DNA from: Carallia brachiata
Lineage: Eukaryota; Streptophyta; Magnoliopsida; Malpighiales; Rhizophoraceae
Direction: 5' to 3'
Length of the DNA: 64,000 bases
Assembly: GCA_021464245.1 (NCBI GenBank)
Contig: JADCRB010000068.1
Span: 12,718,544 to 12,782,543, forward strand
Shown here: piece by piece, positions 23,325-33,438 of the stretch
Layout of the letters: every line of letters starts with the position of its first letter
Position numbering within the stretch: the stretch's first letter is position 1
The notes under the pieces: model-generated
The model's database searches: none
What the model saw: only the letters and a program-made list of their open reading frames with translations
What the model was told of the DNA's origin: nothing
Made by a program: the position numbers and the translations under genes

Positions 23325-23427
23325 GCCCTAACAACAGTTATTTTAGTTATGGTGGCGGTAGATATAGTGGAAGAGGTGGACGTGGTGGTGGAGGAGATTA
23401 TCGTGGCAGCAGATATGTGATGGTGGG
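23325..23427 (+). pseudogene. Glycine-rich protein fragment interrupted by the copia element
   Basis: The plus strand reads SYGGGRYSGRGGRGGGGDYR and stays open to the GTGGG target site at 23423-23427. After the retrotransposon the sequence resumes at 28184 with GTGGGAGGGGATAATG. The piece is in opposite orientation to the one at 22955-23043. Both probably derive from captured glycine-rich coding sequence. Confidence 0.5.
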
Positions 23428-23650
23428 TAATAGAACAATATGGATAGTAAAATAGAAGATGTTATTATTGATGGAGTTCAATAGCTACATATTGTTATAT
23501 ATACAAACTGAAAGATGTGAAATAAGATAGAAAATCAAGCTAAAATAAATTGAGAAAAAAATCAATTCTTTAGGATCAAGTCGCAGCCTTAATATTACAG
23601 TGAATTTTCAATTGACTGCTAAAGATTGCAGAGATGTATTGTCCTTATTA
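23428..23650 (-). repeat. 3' LTR of the copia element
   Basis: 223 bp, beginning TAATAGAAC and ending CCTTATTA on the plus strand. It aligns along its whole length with 27967-28183 at roughly 80 % identity by eye. Landmarks are GAGTTCAATAGCTA, ATTGTTATATA, AAAATAAATTGA and TCAATTGACT. The element is transcribed from the minus strand, so this is the downstream LTR. A purine-rich tract (minus-strand CTCTTGCGGGGGCA, 23651-23664) abuts it, as expected of the polypurine tract. Confidence 0.88.
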
Positions 23651-23774
23651 TGCCCCCGCAAGAGAGGCGTAGTGTCAACAATATCGATCTTGAGACAATG
23701 TGTGTGATGTTGGCATCACTGAAAGATTTAGTAAGTGAATCAGCTAGTTGATCACTAAAGTGAACATGAACAAC

Positions 23775-26700
23775 TCAAAGTTGCGGAGTCTGCACTTGGA
23801 AGCAGACAAAGTGGAAGTCCACACTGATGTGCTTTATGTAAATATGAAAGACTGGATTGTGACAAAGGTAGGTCGTACCAACATTGTCGCAGTAAACTGT
23901 TAGAGTAGAAAACAATGAAAAATGAAGCTCACGAAGCAAATTTTGCAACCAATTAACGTCTGTAACTATTACTGCAGTGGCCCTATACTCAGCCTCTGTT
24001 GATGAGTGGGCTACTATGCACTGCTTTTTTGACAACTAGCTCCTGGGAGTTGCGCCAAAGAAAACTGCGTAGGCAATAGTAGAGGTATTATCGTCAAAGT
24101 TATTAGCCCAATTTGTACCAAAAAATGCATGTAGAAAGAAAGAGGAACCTCAACGAAGGGAAGATACCATGATTGATGGCGTGTTTGAGATAGTGAAGAA
24201 CTCGCTTAGCTGCCGACCAATGAGTGGTAGTTGGCAATGCATAAACTGCAAAAGATGATTAACCACGAAAGAAACATCTGGCTGTGTAAAAGAGAGATGC
24301 TGAAGAGCACCAATAACTTGACGATATTGGGTAGCATCAGTAGGGGCAGAGCCATCATCAAACGGAAGTTTGTCGGATGTAAAAAAAGGGGTAGCAACAT
24401 CCTTTGCTTCTAACACATTATGTCTCTAAAGAAGGTCAGAAATATACTTGCATTGAGAGAGAATCATGCCACTAGAACTATGAAGAACTTCAATGCCCAA
24501 AAAATAATGACGATAACTAAGGTCCTTTAGAGAGAAACATTGAGCAACAGAGCTAATCGCACTATCTAGTCAAGCATCATCATTGCCAATAACAACAATG
24601 TCGTCAACATAAACAAGCATATATACCGAAGATCGACCAGCAGACAAAAAAAAAAAGAGATGTATCATAGTGGAAATTAGCAAACTTGTACTCTATAAGA
24701 AACTATTTGAGCTTAGTGTACCTAGTCTGTAGTGGTTGATGAAGACTATAGATAGCCTTCTTGAGATGGCACACATGATGAGGGTACTGTGGATGAACAA
24801 ATCCTGGTGAATGTTGCATACAAACCTCACTCTCAAGACAACCCTAGAGAAAAACATTATTGACATCCAATTGGCATAAAGGCCAGCCAAATTGATTGGC
24901 AATAGTAAGCTCAACACAAATAGTTGTTGGTTTAACCACCAGACTAAAAGTGGCATAACAATCAACTCGAGGACATTGAATAAAGCCCTTGGCAACCAAC
25001 TGAGTTTTGTAACAATCAATTATTCCATATGGCTTTTGTTTGATCCTTTAATTCCACTTATAGCCAACTAAATTTTGATTGTCAGTAACAAGCACTAAAT
25101 CCAAACTATCATTTTTTATAAGAGAATCAAACTCATCAGACATTACCACTTGCCAATGAGCACGTTTTTGTGCCCGAGCTAGAGTTAACGGTTCAAATGA
25201 TTTGGAATTGCAAGGTAATTAAAAATCTGTTTGGGTTTAAAAATATTATCCTAAGATTTAGTAACTGTGGGATGTTAGGAAGGAAAGGAGGGAAAAAGAT
25301 GTGGTGGTGGTGAGGAACTTACTTGTTGTGATAGTGAAGAGGATGACGTACCATCATTCAAGGATGAAGTGTTGGGAGTCAATAACCTAAGTCATAGAAG
25401 GTGGAGTGACTAGTAGAGGAAGGAAACATATCCATACTCAGCACAGGAGGTATGTCATTAGTGGCAGTAGTGGGTGCTAGTGTGTCGAAGACATCGCATG
25501 AATTATCAGTGAGCCATAAGGAGGAGGTCTGCTCAAAGACACTAGAATCATACTGAGATAAAATGTGGAAAGGGAATGTGGTTTTATGAAAGACTACGTG
25601 ACGAGAAAAATATATGCGAGATGTAGACGGGTCAAGACACAAGTAACAATGGTGAGTAAGAGAATATCCAAGGAAGACACGCGATGTTGATTTGGATTCA
25701 AAGTTATTTTTGTTGTATGGTTTGAGCCACGGATAACATAAATAGCCAAAGATTCGAATAGTGTGGTAATTTGAGTTTAAATAATACTTTAAATGGTGAT
25801 TGGTTTTGAAGAATGAGAGTCAACATACGATTGATGAGACACACTGCAGCAAGATACATAGAGGTTTAGTATTTGAGAGGGACTGACCCATAATGAAGCA
25901 AATTAAGAGCAGTTTCAATAATATGACGATGTTTGTACTCTACAGTGGCTATATGTTGTAGGGTATATAGAGGAGAGACTAAGTGTTGGATTCTTTGTTT
26001 ACTTAACAAGTGATGTAGTCCTTGGTATTACCTCCTCCATCAAGATATACTATGAGAATTTTTTGTAAAAATTATTTTCCCACCAAATTTTGAAACTACT
26101 TAAAAATAAAGACAACATCAGACTTATTTTTAATGGGATATAACCAAGTGTATTTTGCGTAATGATCAATAAAAATCACATAATATTTGAGTTGATCATA
26201 AGAGGTAACTAGAGTAGGACCCTAAACATCAGTGTAGAGAAATTCAAGAGTTCGAGAACTTTTAAGACTAAAAATGCCAAAAGGCAACCTGTGAATTTTA
26301 TTATATGAACATGAATTACGCAGAGAAAAAGTAGTGCCTTTTAAAATAAGTAAATGAAAAGATGATAGGATGTAGTCGAGTACCCTTCGATGAAGGTGTC
26401 CTAAATGTTGATGCCAAAGAGACAGAGAGGTTAGAGTGGATGGATTCTAAGCATGAAGAGCTTGAGCTATAGTCGTCTAGTCCATGATTGGCCATTCGTA
26501 GAGATTTCGATCACTCTGGACTTGGATAAGTGGTGCCCCCGTCCTCAAATCATTCACAACAAAACAAGAAGGAAAAAATTTAATAGAAATAGAGTTAGTT
26601 TGACAAAATTGAGATACATATAACAAGTTATGTTTTATTTATGGTGCACAAAAAATATTGGTGAGTGCAGAGGTATGAGTAGGGGTTTTGAGGAGGCCAG

Positions 26701-27850
26701 AGCCTATATGTATTATAAGAATATGATTATCATCACCAGCAAGAATCTCATCCATTCTTGCATAAGATGAATGAAGAGACAGATTTCGAAAATCTAAAGT
26801 AATATGGTGAGTCATCCTAAAATCTAAAAGACATGGACTAGTGCCAATGGTGTTTGGACGCATTGCAAGAGTTGCTTGTAGCTTCGTAGTACTTTTTGAA
26901 TGACAAACTTTCGCTGAATGTCCAAACTTGTTACAAATTTGGCACTGAATGTGACCACCAAGCAGATTAGATGGAGTCTGTCATTAGAGATTGTAGTTGT
27001 GAGTGTTAGACCTAGGAAAATTTGGTCGCTAGGCTGGATAAAATCCACAGCCATCATAGTGCAGAACCCCAAATATTATCCACCGTCAAAGAAACGTGGG
27101 CTGAACGAGAGATTAAAGGGCTTGTTGATGGGCCCTAACGGCCTACCTAAAGAGCATTGGCTGAACTGTGTTGTGATATTGGTTCTTTTTTGCTTGATTC
27201 TTGCTAGAGAAATATTTTATGATCAATCAATTTTTCAAACAACTCTTTGTATATTATGAGGGTTTTTTTTTGGCATGTATAGCAACACTTATATTTTGTA
27301 GTCGGAATCAAGCCCAATAAGGTTTTTGATGACGAGTTTGTCATAGCTGACGGGAGAGCCAGCAAGCACAAGTTCATTGGAATAGTTTGTATTTCTCTTA
27401 GATAATCAGCAATTGACTTACTTCATTTAACAATCGTAGCTAAAGTTATATGCAAACCATAGATCTAGGTTTTGTACTTACTAGCAAATGCTGTTGCAAG
27501 CAAATCTATGCCTCATTAGCAGTTTTAGTTACTGTAATTAGATAAAAAAAAATGGTGACATTGACGGAAGCGATACTAACCTTGCATAGAACGCTATTTT
27601 GACGGGTCCATAATTTATATTTTGGTGTAGTTGAATTTGTAGGACAAGGGTTTGTGCTATTGATAAATCCGAGTAAATCATAACCAAAAAACAAAGTTGT
27701 GAGCTGTTTTTCCAGGTGGGGTAATTTTGGCAACCTGTAAGTTTTAGAGGCAATTGAGAGGCAATGTTAAATGTAATCAAAAAAGGATTGACAGAGGTAC
27801 TATTGGCGACGACCATCATAACTCTACTATTCAAGGTTTCATTGGTGGGT
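23775..27850 (-). pseudogene. copia gag-pol remnant
   Basis: Readable pieces, 5' to 3' on the minus strand: a gag N-terminal region (about 27834-27540, NPFLITFNIASQLPLKL, NYPTWK); a zinc knuckle CQICNKFGHSAKVC near 26945-26904 (CX2CX4HX4C); an integrase part about 26310-26060 (LEFLYTDV, YYVIFIDHYAKYTWLYPIK); and RT about 25020-24400 (LDVNNVFLQG, then YVDDIVVIG near 24624-24598). Then comes the connection/RNase H region (TDATQYRQVIGALQHLSF near 24345-24280; IVAHSSTEAEYRATA near 24015-23970). Each piece is in a different frame or cut by stops, so no polyprotein can be made. Confidence 0.88.
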
Positions 27851-27954
27851 GGTGTTTGGTTGGTGGTTGATTCGTCTGTATCAGCTATGTTTTAAAAGGA
27901 CTATGTTAAAAAAAAAAGAGGAAAGGACGAGGAAGGCTTCTAGGAGCACGAAGA

Positions 27955-27966
27955 GCTCTTATATCA
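27955..27966 (-). other. Primer-binding site (tRNA-iMet type)
   Basis: The minus strand reads TGATATAAGAGC, two mismatches from the usual plant TGGTATCAGAGC complementary to the 3' end of initiator tRNA-Met. It begins on the base after the 5' LTR, which independently supports the TAAT...ATTA boundary. Confidence 0.85.
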
Positions 27967-28183
27967 TAATGGAACCATCTGGACAGTAAAAGAGAAGATC
28001 TTATTATTAATTGAGTTCAATAGCTAGACATTGTTATATAGGCAAATTGAAAGATGCGAAATAAGGTAGAAAATTAAGTTAAAATAAATTGACAAAAAAT
28101 GTTGAGGAGCAAATTGCGACCCTAATGTTGCAATAAATCTTCAATTGACTATCAAAGATTGCGAAGATGTAGTTTCCTTATTA
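27967..28183 (-). repeat. 5' LTR of the copia element
   Basis: 217 bp, TAATGGAAC to CCTTATTA on the plus strand, paired with 23428-23650. Outer flank GTGGG equals the left flank of the other LTR. Confidence 0.88.
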
Positions 28184-28564
28184 GTGGGAGGGGATAATGT
28201 AGCAGGATGCTATCTGTTTTTTATTTTTAAACTTTTATGTTTTTAAAAATTATTTTAAATTTTTTATGTTAACTCTTTAAAATTTAAAATTTCAAAAAAA
28301 TATGTAAAAATAATTATATTTTGTGCCATGTCATCAGACTGGTTTGCCTTAATAATATGTAATAATAATTACATTTGCCTTTGATGATTTGTTGCTGTCT
28401 GGTTTGTCACGTATCAGATTTAATAATTGATTAATAAAAAAGAGTAAAAAATTGACGATAATAATGTAAATAGTGGATTTAAAAAAAATATTATGTGTGA
28501 AATTTTCAGAAGGGTTAAAGATGATGAATAAAATTTGTATTAATATTTAAATTAAAACAACTTC

Positions 28565-28650
28565 TTTTTTTTGAGTAAAATTTTGAGTTTGAATTCGAGA
28601 TCTCATCCTTCAAACTTTAAGTTAGGTGATTACTAGATTATACTTAACGA
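28565..28650 (-). repeat. SINE-like relic at the right edge of the Mutator-like element
   Basis: The minus strand has a box-A-like TATAATCTAGTAATCAC, a box-B-like CGAATTCAAACTC, then AAAATTTTACTC and an A run. The layout is that of 17150-17295. It lies between the Mutator-like arm and the resumed duplicated segment at 28653, so it is a third nested insertion. Confidence 0.5.
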
Positions 28651-28652
28651 TA

Positions 28653-28700
28653 AAAAGGAATATTATATTTAGGTGATTGATTTACATTTAATATATATTT
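28653..28700 (+). repeat. Right part of the segment duplicated at about 30771-30830
   Basis: Shared with 30771-30830: AATATT.TATTTAGGTGAT, then TT.CATTTA.TATATAT. Together with 22496-22612 it brackets the nested insertions. Confidence 0.6.
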
Positions 28701-29785
28701 ATGCGAAAAAAAAAATAGATAGACTTGAAAAATATTGCCTGACAGGTGAGCGACGCCGCCTTTTTGGCATATTTGCCAAAAACCCCAGTTTGCCCTCGAA
28801 AATTTTTGACATACTTTTTATTAGAACTCAATATTTTAATGTGACAGGCTCACGGTCGGGTTTCAGTCGGCCCTGCAATTTGGAAAACGGCATTGTTGCA
28901 TGGCCTAACATTCGTAGCCGAATTACATTCAATGTTATTAAATATAATAAAATTATACATTATAATTAAAAAATATAAATAAAAAATAATAATATTTTTT
29001 ATATTATTTATTATTATTATTATTACACAAAAATATATCTTTTATTATACAAAATGTGAATTTAAAAAACATTTTGACCGCCAAATTGTAAGGCCATACG
29101 ACTTTTCCCTTTGAAAATGTACACACGCCTTTTCTTTTACGGCTAACCAAAAATTGTCGCTAAATTTGAACCTTTCGTCTTTGTGGCTATTTTCTGAGAT
29201 AGTCGCCTAATCATGGCAAGAGATTTCATTGTGATCTAACTAACTTGGCATGCCACACCTTTTAAATTTAGTCGACTGACCGTATGCAGATGTTCCTAAT
29301 ATATTTAGATTTGAATTTGCGACTATTTGGAGTAGTCCCCTAAAATGCTAAAATGTTAATTACCCAAACAATAAGAATCATCCATATTTTGAACAAATCT
29401 GAAATCTGAGGATGGCATGCGACTCGACGAACTTAGCGAGTAGGAATCGGTCTCGCTATAGGTAAGCTCGGTTTCTGGGCAATATTTTTCAGGTCATCGA
29501 CTTTTTCCGTACAAAAAAAAAAAGGGTCGCCGATTGTCCTATTTGCCATAAATTTTTGGCACTCTTCCTCCGTTATGCTAAGTTTGGGAAATCAAAGCTT
29601 ATTAGCACCACATGTCCTCTCTTAAGACATATGTTTTAAGACAAAAAATGAAGAATGATATGATACATAAAATCTATTGTTTATGCAATATTATATACAC
29701 ACTAGATTAGATATATCTAATAAGTAGATACAAGGCTACTCTTATGGACACATTGTGAAAGACATTTTTAAATGCTTGTGAACTA
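28701..29785. other. Non-coding stretch of mixed composition
   Basis: No gene. Around 28740-28920 and 29380-29560 the DNA is less AT-rich than its surroundings, with repeated GGCATATTTGCC/GTCGCC-type words (for example GCCTTTTTGGCATATTTGCC and GGGTCGCCGATTGTCC). It might be the two ends of a further degenerate transposon, but I could not align them convincingly. Confidence 0.4.
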
Positions 29786-30053
29786 TTAGGAATGAATTTC
29801 TAGTTTGGGGATTTTTGGATAATGGCTTTCAATCTCAGTCTGGATAGAATTTTTACACCAAATGGTGAGGGCAGCCAAATATTCAAAGGAAGCTTCCTTG
29901 GCCGCAAATTGCCATCCGTGGACGAGTTTGTTTGCATCTTGTTCCAAGTTTTTTTTTTTTGGATTGAAAATATATTCACAGTTGGTGGGACAGGAATCAA
30001 CTGGATTTTCCATGCATTGAAAATTCCAAACTTATTGCCTTCACACTTAGCAA
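29786..30053 (-). pseudogene. BBE-like oxidase fragment
   Basis: The minus strand carries GNKFGIFNAWKIQLIPVPPT, then a one-base frame change in an A run, then LEQDANKLVHGWQFAAKEA. The corresponding parts of the 31.7-kb gene are GNTFGVVIGWKIKLVPVPP and LEQNATKLVHRWQYV. About 70 codons of the region after the FAD-binding domain survive. The orientation is opposite to the intact gene. No promoter and no further exon-equivalents were found on either side. Confidence 0.8.
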
Positions 30054-30555
30054 TGATAACACGGAGCGAAACTTTTTTATATTCGATCCTAAAATATTAA
30101 ATCTATAACTTAATGATGCATAAATCATAAATTTTTTATAATTTCTTTAAAATCGACCATAATGGTGCCGAAGAGATTTAATCAGAGCCAACGAGAGGCG
30201 AGACATGCTAACCAATAAGCTCCCACATTGGATGGTGGATGGGACTTTATTGGCTGTCTTAGGTATTTGTAAAGAGTCCAATTGCATAACCACAACAAAA
30301 ATGAAACTCGAGCTAATACATTATAATTGACTGTAATTTTTTTAATCAAATATTTTTTTCTGCAATAAAAAAATAAAAAAATACTTTTATTTTTTGTTAC
30401 GAAAAAAAGTGTTTGACTGCAGAAAAAAAAATGATTAATTATAATATATCGACTCTGTATCTCATTTTTCTCGTAATTAGGTCTTTTTTTCATTTATAAA
30501 ATTCAAAATCTAGACACGTTTACCCGGTCAATTCATAGACCATTTTCATTTAATT

Positions 30556-30830
30556 TTCTATAAGGGCCTAACTTTTAGGAAAGTCTGCTTTCTTAGTCAG
30601 CTGAAGGGACAATCACTTGGCAAAATAGCATACATATAATATTGTATGAAAATAATTGGTAACGACCATTTTCTCCTCAAATAATAACGATATGATCTAT
30701 TTATTTGGAAAAAAAAAAACGATATGATCATTTTTTTTTAACCACGATATGATCATTTGTAACGCGGAGAAAGAATATTTATATTTAGGTGATAATGTTT
30801 GCATTTAGTATATATCTTTAAATATTTTCT
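30556..30830 (+). repeat. Uninterrupted counterpart of the 22.5/28.65-kb flanks
   Basis: 30556-30655 matches 22496-22612 and 30771-30830 matches 28653-28700. Only about 115 bp of local AT-rich sequence lies between, against 6 kb of nested transposons in the other copy. The segment lies 0.9 kb upstream of the BBE-like gene, so it probably records a duplication of that gene's upstream region. Confidence 0.65.
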
Positions 30831-31644
30831 TTTGTTTCTACTTTGATAGCATGAAGGCGACCAATTGTCGCCTAAGATATATTTACAGAACATGACTACA
30901 CAATTTTTTAAAGCAAAGACATTAATTAGAAATGAAATTACAAGGAGAAAAATTCTCAGCCCACCTCATAAGCCACGTCTCTTTAAATAAAAATATCTTC
31001 TAAGTAATACTCATGGTATTCCTACCCTTACATAGAAAAATTAAGTTGAACTATCCTTAGTCAAAGAGTTGGATAAGTCAACTAAAATGGTAGAAAAAGA
31101 AATTAAAGTCTATATAGCAGGTAAGCATATTATTAACAAGCCTTGAAACTGTGAATACGTGGATCTCATGTAAAGGATAGTTCACACCATTATTAAGATC
31201 TTGTGATCAAACTCGATTAAATAATCCTCTTGCGATTGATTTCGAATTATATCATATAGTATTTCATAGTACACCTATGATGCATTTAATTAGTAAAAAT
31301 AAAACGAAGAAAAATTGCGATCCAAAGCCACAAGTTTGAGAAGTGGGGGAAACAATCAATTTTTGTGAAAATAACGATAAAGTTGCGTAGATTTGGTCAT
31401 TCCCTTCGTCGTTGTTTGAATGCCTCGTAATCCCAATTTTTTAAGTAACGTAAGTCATGGATACCATGGAAAAAAACAATGGCCGACCACCAAACCATCG
31501 ATCATTATAGAAGGTCAAGCCCGCCATTGCTTTTTCGAGCAGGGCTCGAAGCCCACAAAACACGCCATTGCTTGAATTTTCCACATTTCCAAATTTACAT
31601 TTCATTTTCTCCCCAAGTATGCAATTATCCACCTCGTGTAGTCC

Positions 31645-31652
31645 TATAAATA
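31645..31652 (+). promoter_or_regulatory. TATA box of the BBE-like gene
   Basis: TATAAATA lies 51 bases before the ATG at 31696. Transcription would be expected to begin about 25-32 bases further on, around 31675-31682. That makes the upstream ATG at 31675 unlikely to lie inside the mRNA and favours 31696 as the start. Confidence 0.75.
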
Positions 31653-31695
31653 GACAAAGAACTTGCAAACTTCCATGACCAAAAGAGCATTAGAG

Positions 31696-33438
31696 ATGAC
31701 CTCTCCAAGTCCATTAAACTTGTCTATTCTTTTCGCTCTTTTCCTTTCCTTCTCCTCATTAACATTAGCTCACAATCCTGAGGATTTTCTTCGATGCCTT
31801 TCCAATTTTTCCGAGAAATTCACCGCCACAAATGCCGTCTCCAAAGTCATTTACACCCCAAACAACTCCTCATACACTTCTATCTTACAATTTTCCATAC
31901 AAAATTCTCGATTTAATACATCAACCACTCCAAAACCTCTTGTCATAGTTACGCCAACCAATGTGTCCGACATCCAAGCCACCATCTCTTGTTCGCGGAA
32001 ACACAACCTTCAAGTGAGGATTCGAAGCGGTGGACACGACTATGAGGGGCTTTCTTATGTTTCTCCTCTTCCTTTCGTCATCATCGATTTGATCAACCTT
32101 CGGGCAATCGATGTTGATGTAGCTGGCAACACTGCATGGGTTCAAGCAGGTGCGACATTAGGCGAACTTTACTACGGAATCGCCCAGAAAAGTAGAACAC
32201 TTGCCTTTCCGGCAGGCGTTTGCCCGAGTGTGGGCGTGGGTGGCCACTTCAGCGGAGGAGGGTACGGTCTTTTGCTGCGAAAATATGGCATTGCCGCGGA
32301 CAATATAATTGATGCAAACGTGATTGATGTCAATGGTAAGATTCAAGATAGAGCATCAATGGGAGAAGATGTATTTTGGGCTATTCGCGGCGGCGGAGGC
32401 AATACCTTTGGAGTTGTTATTGGTTGGAAAATAAAATTGGTTCCAGTTCCACCAATTGTGACCACATTCTCAATCGCTAAAACATTGGAACAAAATGCGA
32501 CCAAACTTGTTCATCGATGGCAGTATGTGGGGGACAAGTTTCATGAGGATTTGCTGCTTCAAGTGCTCGTAAGAACAATAAATTCTAGCCCCAACAATAG
32601 AAACATAACAGTAATGTTCAATTTCAACGCTTTATTCCTAGGTGGGTCTGACAGGCTTCTTGCATTGATGCAAGAGGGCTTCCCTGAACTTGGTCTGACC
32701 AAAAAGGATTGCGTTGAATTGAGTTGGATCGAAGCTCAAGTCAACTTTGTTGGCTATCCAGCCGGATTGCCACCAACTAACATCAATGTGTCCCTGGCTA
32801 CCATGCTTAACAGGAATTCACCATTCACGGGCAGTTTCAAAGGAAAATCAGATTATGTGACAAAACCCTTGTCCGAAAAGGCCCTGGAAGGAATATGGGA
32901 AAGGTTACACCAAGTTGATCAGACGGCTAGCCTAGTTATGACGCCATATGGTGGAAAAATGAGTGACATCTCAGATTCGAACATTCCATTTCCTCACAGA
33001 GCAGGGAATTTATATGAGATTGCATACATAGTAACTTGGAATGGCGGCGACAACGAGACATCTACAAGATATATTAGTTGGATCAGACGGCTGTATGGTT
33101 ACATGGCTCCCTATGTGTCAAAAAATCCCCGAGCAGCCTATGTCAACTACAGAGATCTTGATCTTGGGATGAATGATGAAGAAGGCAAAACAAGTTATAA
33201 GAAAGCAAAAATTTGGGGGGTCAAATATTTTATGAATAATTTCGATAAGTTGGTGCATGTGAAGACGAAGGTTGATCCGACAAATTTCTTAGAAATGAAC
33301 AAAGTATCCCACCCCTCTCATTGTAATTGGAATAGCGGAGAATTAATTGAGAAAGCATACTTGGTGACTATAAAATATGCCTTATTTCGTCCATTGAAGA
33401 TTTCTTTGTATTTATTATATAAGTTACTCCAAGACTGA
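31696..33438 (+). CDS. BBE-like (reticuline-oxidase-like) FAD oxidase, altered C-terminus
   Basis: An intronless frame of 580 residues. A signal peptide (LSILFALFLSFSSLTLA) precedes HNPEDFLRCL, so the enzyme is probably secreted. The FAD-binding PCMH-type domain has RSGGHDYEGLS (His114) and FPAGVCPSVGVGGHFSGGGY (Cys176), the two residues that hold FAD bicovalently in berberine bridge enzyme and cannabinoid synthases. The BBE C-terminal domain with AAYVNYRDLDLG follows near residue 490. Family members oxidise alkaloids, cannabinoids, monolignols or oligosaccharides, and the substrate cannot be told here. Oddity: near 33288 one T is missing from the run in AATTTCTTTAGA seen in the 43.4-kb copy. 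The usual FRNEQSIPPL ending is therefore lost. Reading passes the expected stop (33324-33326) and adds about 38 unrelated residues. I chose the start at 31696 from the TATA position. Confidence 0.92.
   Translation: MTSPSPLNLSILFALFLSFSSLTLAHNPEDFLRCLSNFSEKFTATNAVSKVIYTPNNSSYTSILQFSIQNSRFNTSTTPKPLVIVTPTNVSDIQATISCSRKHNLQVRIRSGGHDYEGLSYVSPLPFVIIDLINLRAIDVDVAGNTAWVQAGATLGELYYGIAQKSRTLAFPAGVCPSVGVGGHFSGGGYGLLLRKYGIAADNIIDANVIDVNGKIQDRASMGEDVFWAIRGGGGNTFGVVIGWKIKLVPVPPIVTTFSIAKTLEQNATKLVHRWQYVGDKFHEDLLLQVLVRTINSSPNNRNITVMFNFNALFLGGSDRLLALMQEGFPELGLTKKDCVELSWIEAQVNFVGYPAGLPPTNINVSLATMLNRNSPFTGSFKGKSDYVTKPLSEKALEGIWERLHQVDQTASLVMTPYGGKMSDISDSNIPFPHRAGNLYEIAYIVTWNGGDNETSTRYISWIRRLYGYMAPYVSKNPRAAYVNYRDLDLGMNDEEGKTSYKKAKIWGVKYFMNNFDKLVHVKTKVDPTNFLEMNKVSHPSHCNWNSGELIEKAYLVTIKYALFRPLKISLYLLYKLLQD

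Larger units (their letters stand above)
23428..28183 (-). mobile_element. Ty1/copia LTR retrotransposon, decayed
   Basis: 4756 bp. Both ends are flanked by the 5-bp direct repeat GTGGG (23423-23427 and 28184-28188). The LTRs are about 220 bp and end in the inverted tetranucleotides TAAT...ATTA rather than TG...CA. A tRNA-iMet-type primer-binding site directly abuts the 5' LTR. On the minus strand the order is gag, zinc knuckle, integrase, reverse transcriptase, RNase H, which is the copia order (integrase before RT). The short LTRs and total length suggest the Ale/Retrofit-like group. Stops and frameshifts throughout, plus about 20 % LTR divergence, mean it is long dead. It inserted into the Mutator-like element. 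Confidence 0.9.
22616..28545. mobile_element. Mutator-like element with long divergent terminal inverted repeats, host of a copia insertion
   Basis: The left arm (about 22616-22965) and the reverse complement of the right arm (about 28189-28545) align over some 350 bp. Landmarks in order from the outside are CATCATCTTTAAC, GAAA.TTTCA, CACCATTTACATT / CACTATTTACATT, CGTCAA, TTAAAATAATTTTTA.A / TTTAAAATAATTTTTAAAA and AGATAGCATC. Identity is moderate, so the element is old. Long terminal repeats without a transposase point to a non-autonomous MULE of Pack-MULE type. The interior carries glycine-rich coding pieces on both sides of the copia element. I could not fix a 9-bp target duplication. Confidence 0.7.

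Noticed and set aside
28740..29560. Two GC-balanced patches as ends of one transposon
   Set aside because: They share words such as GGCATATTTGCC and GTCGCC, but no continuous inverted or direct alignment could be made by eye.
31663..31695. An upstream extension of the BBE-like frame beginning at 31663
   Set aside because: It begins with TTG, not ATG, and lies at or before the transcription start predicted from the TATA box. The signal peptide starts properly at 31696.
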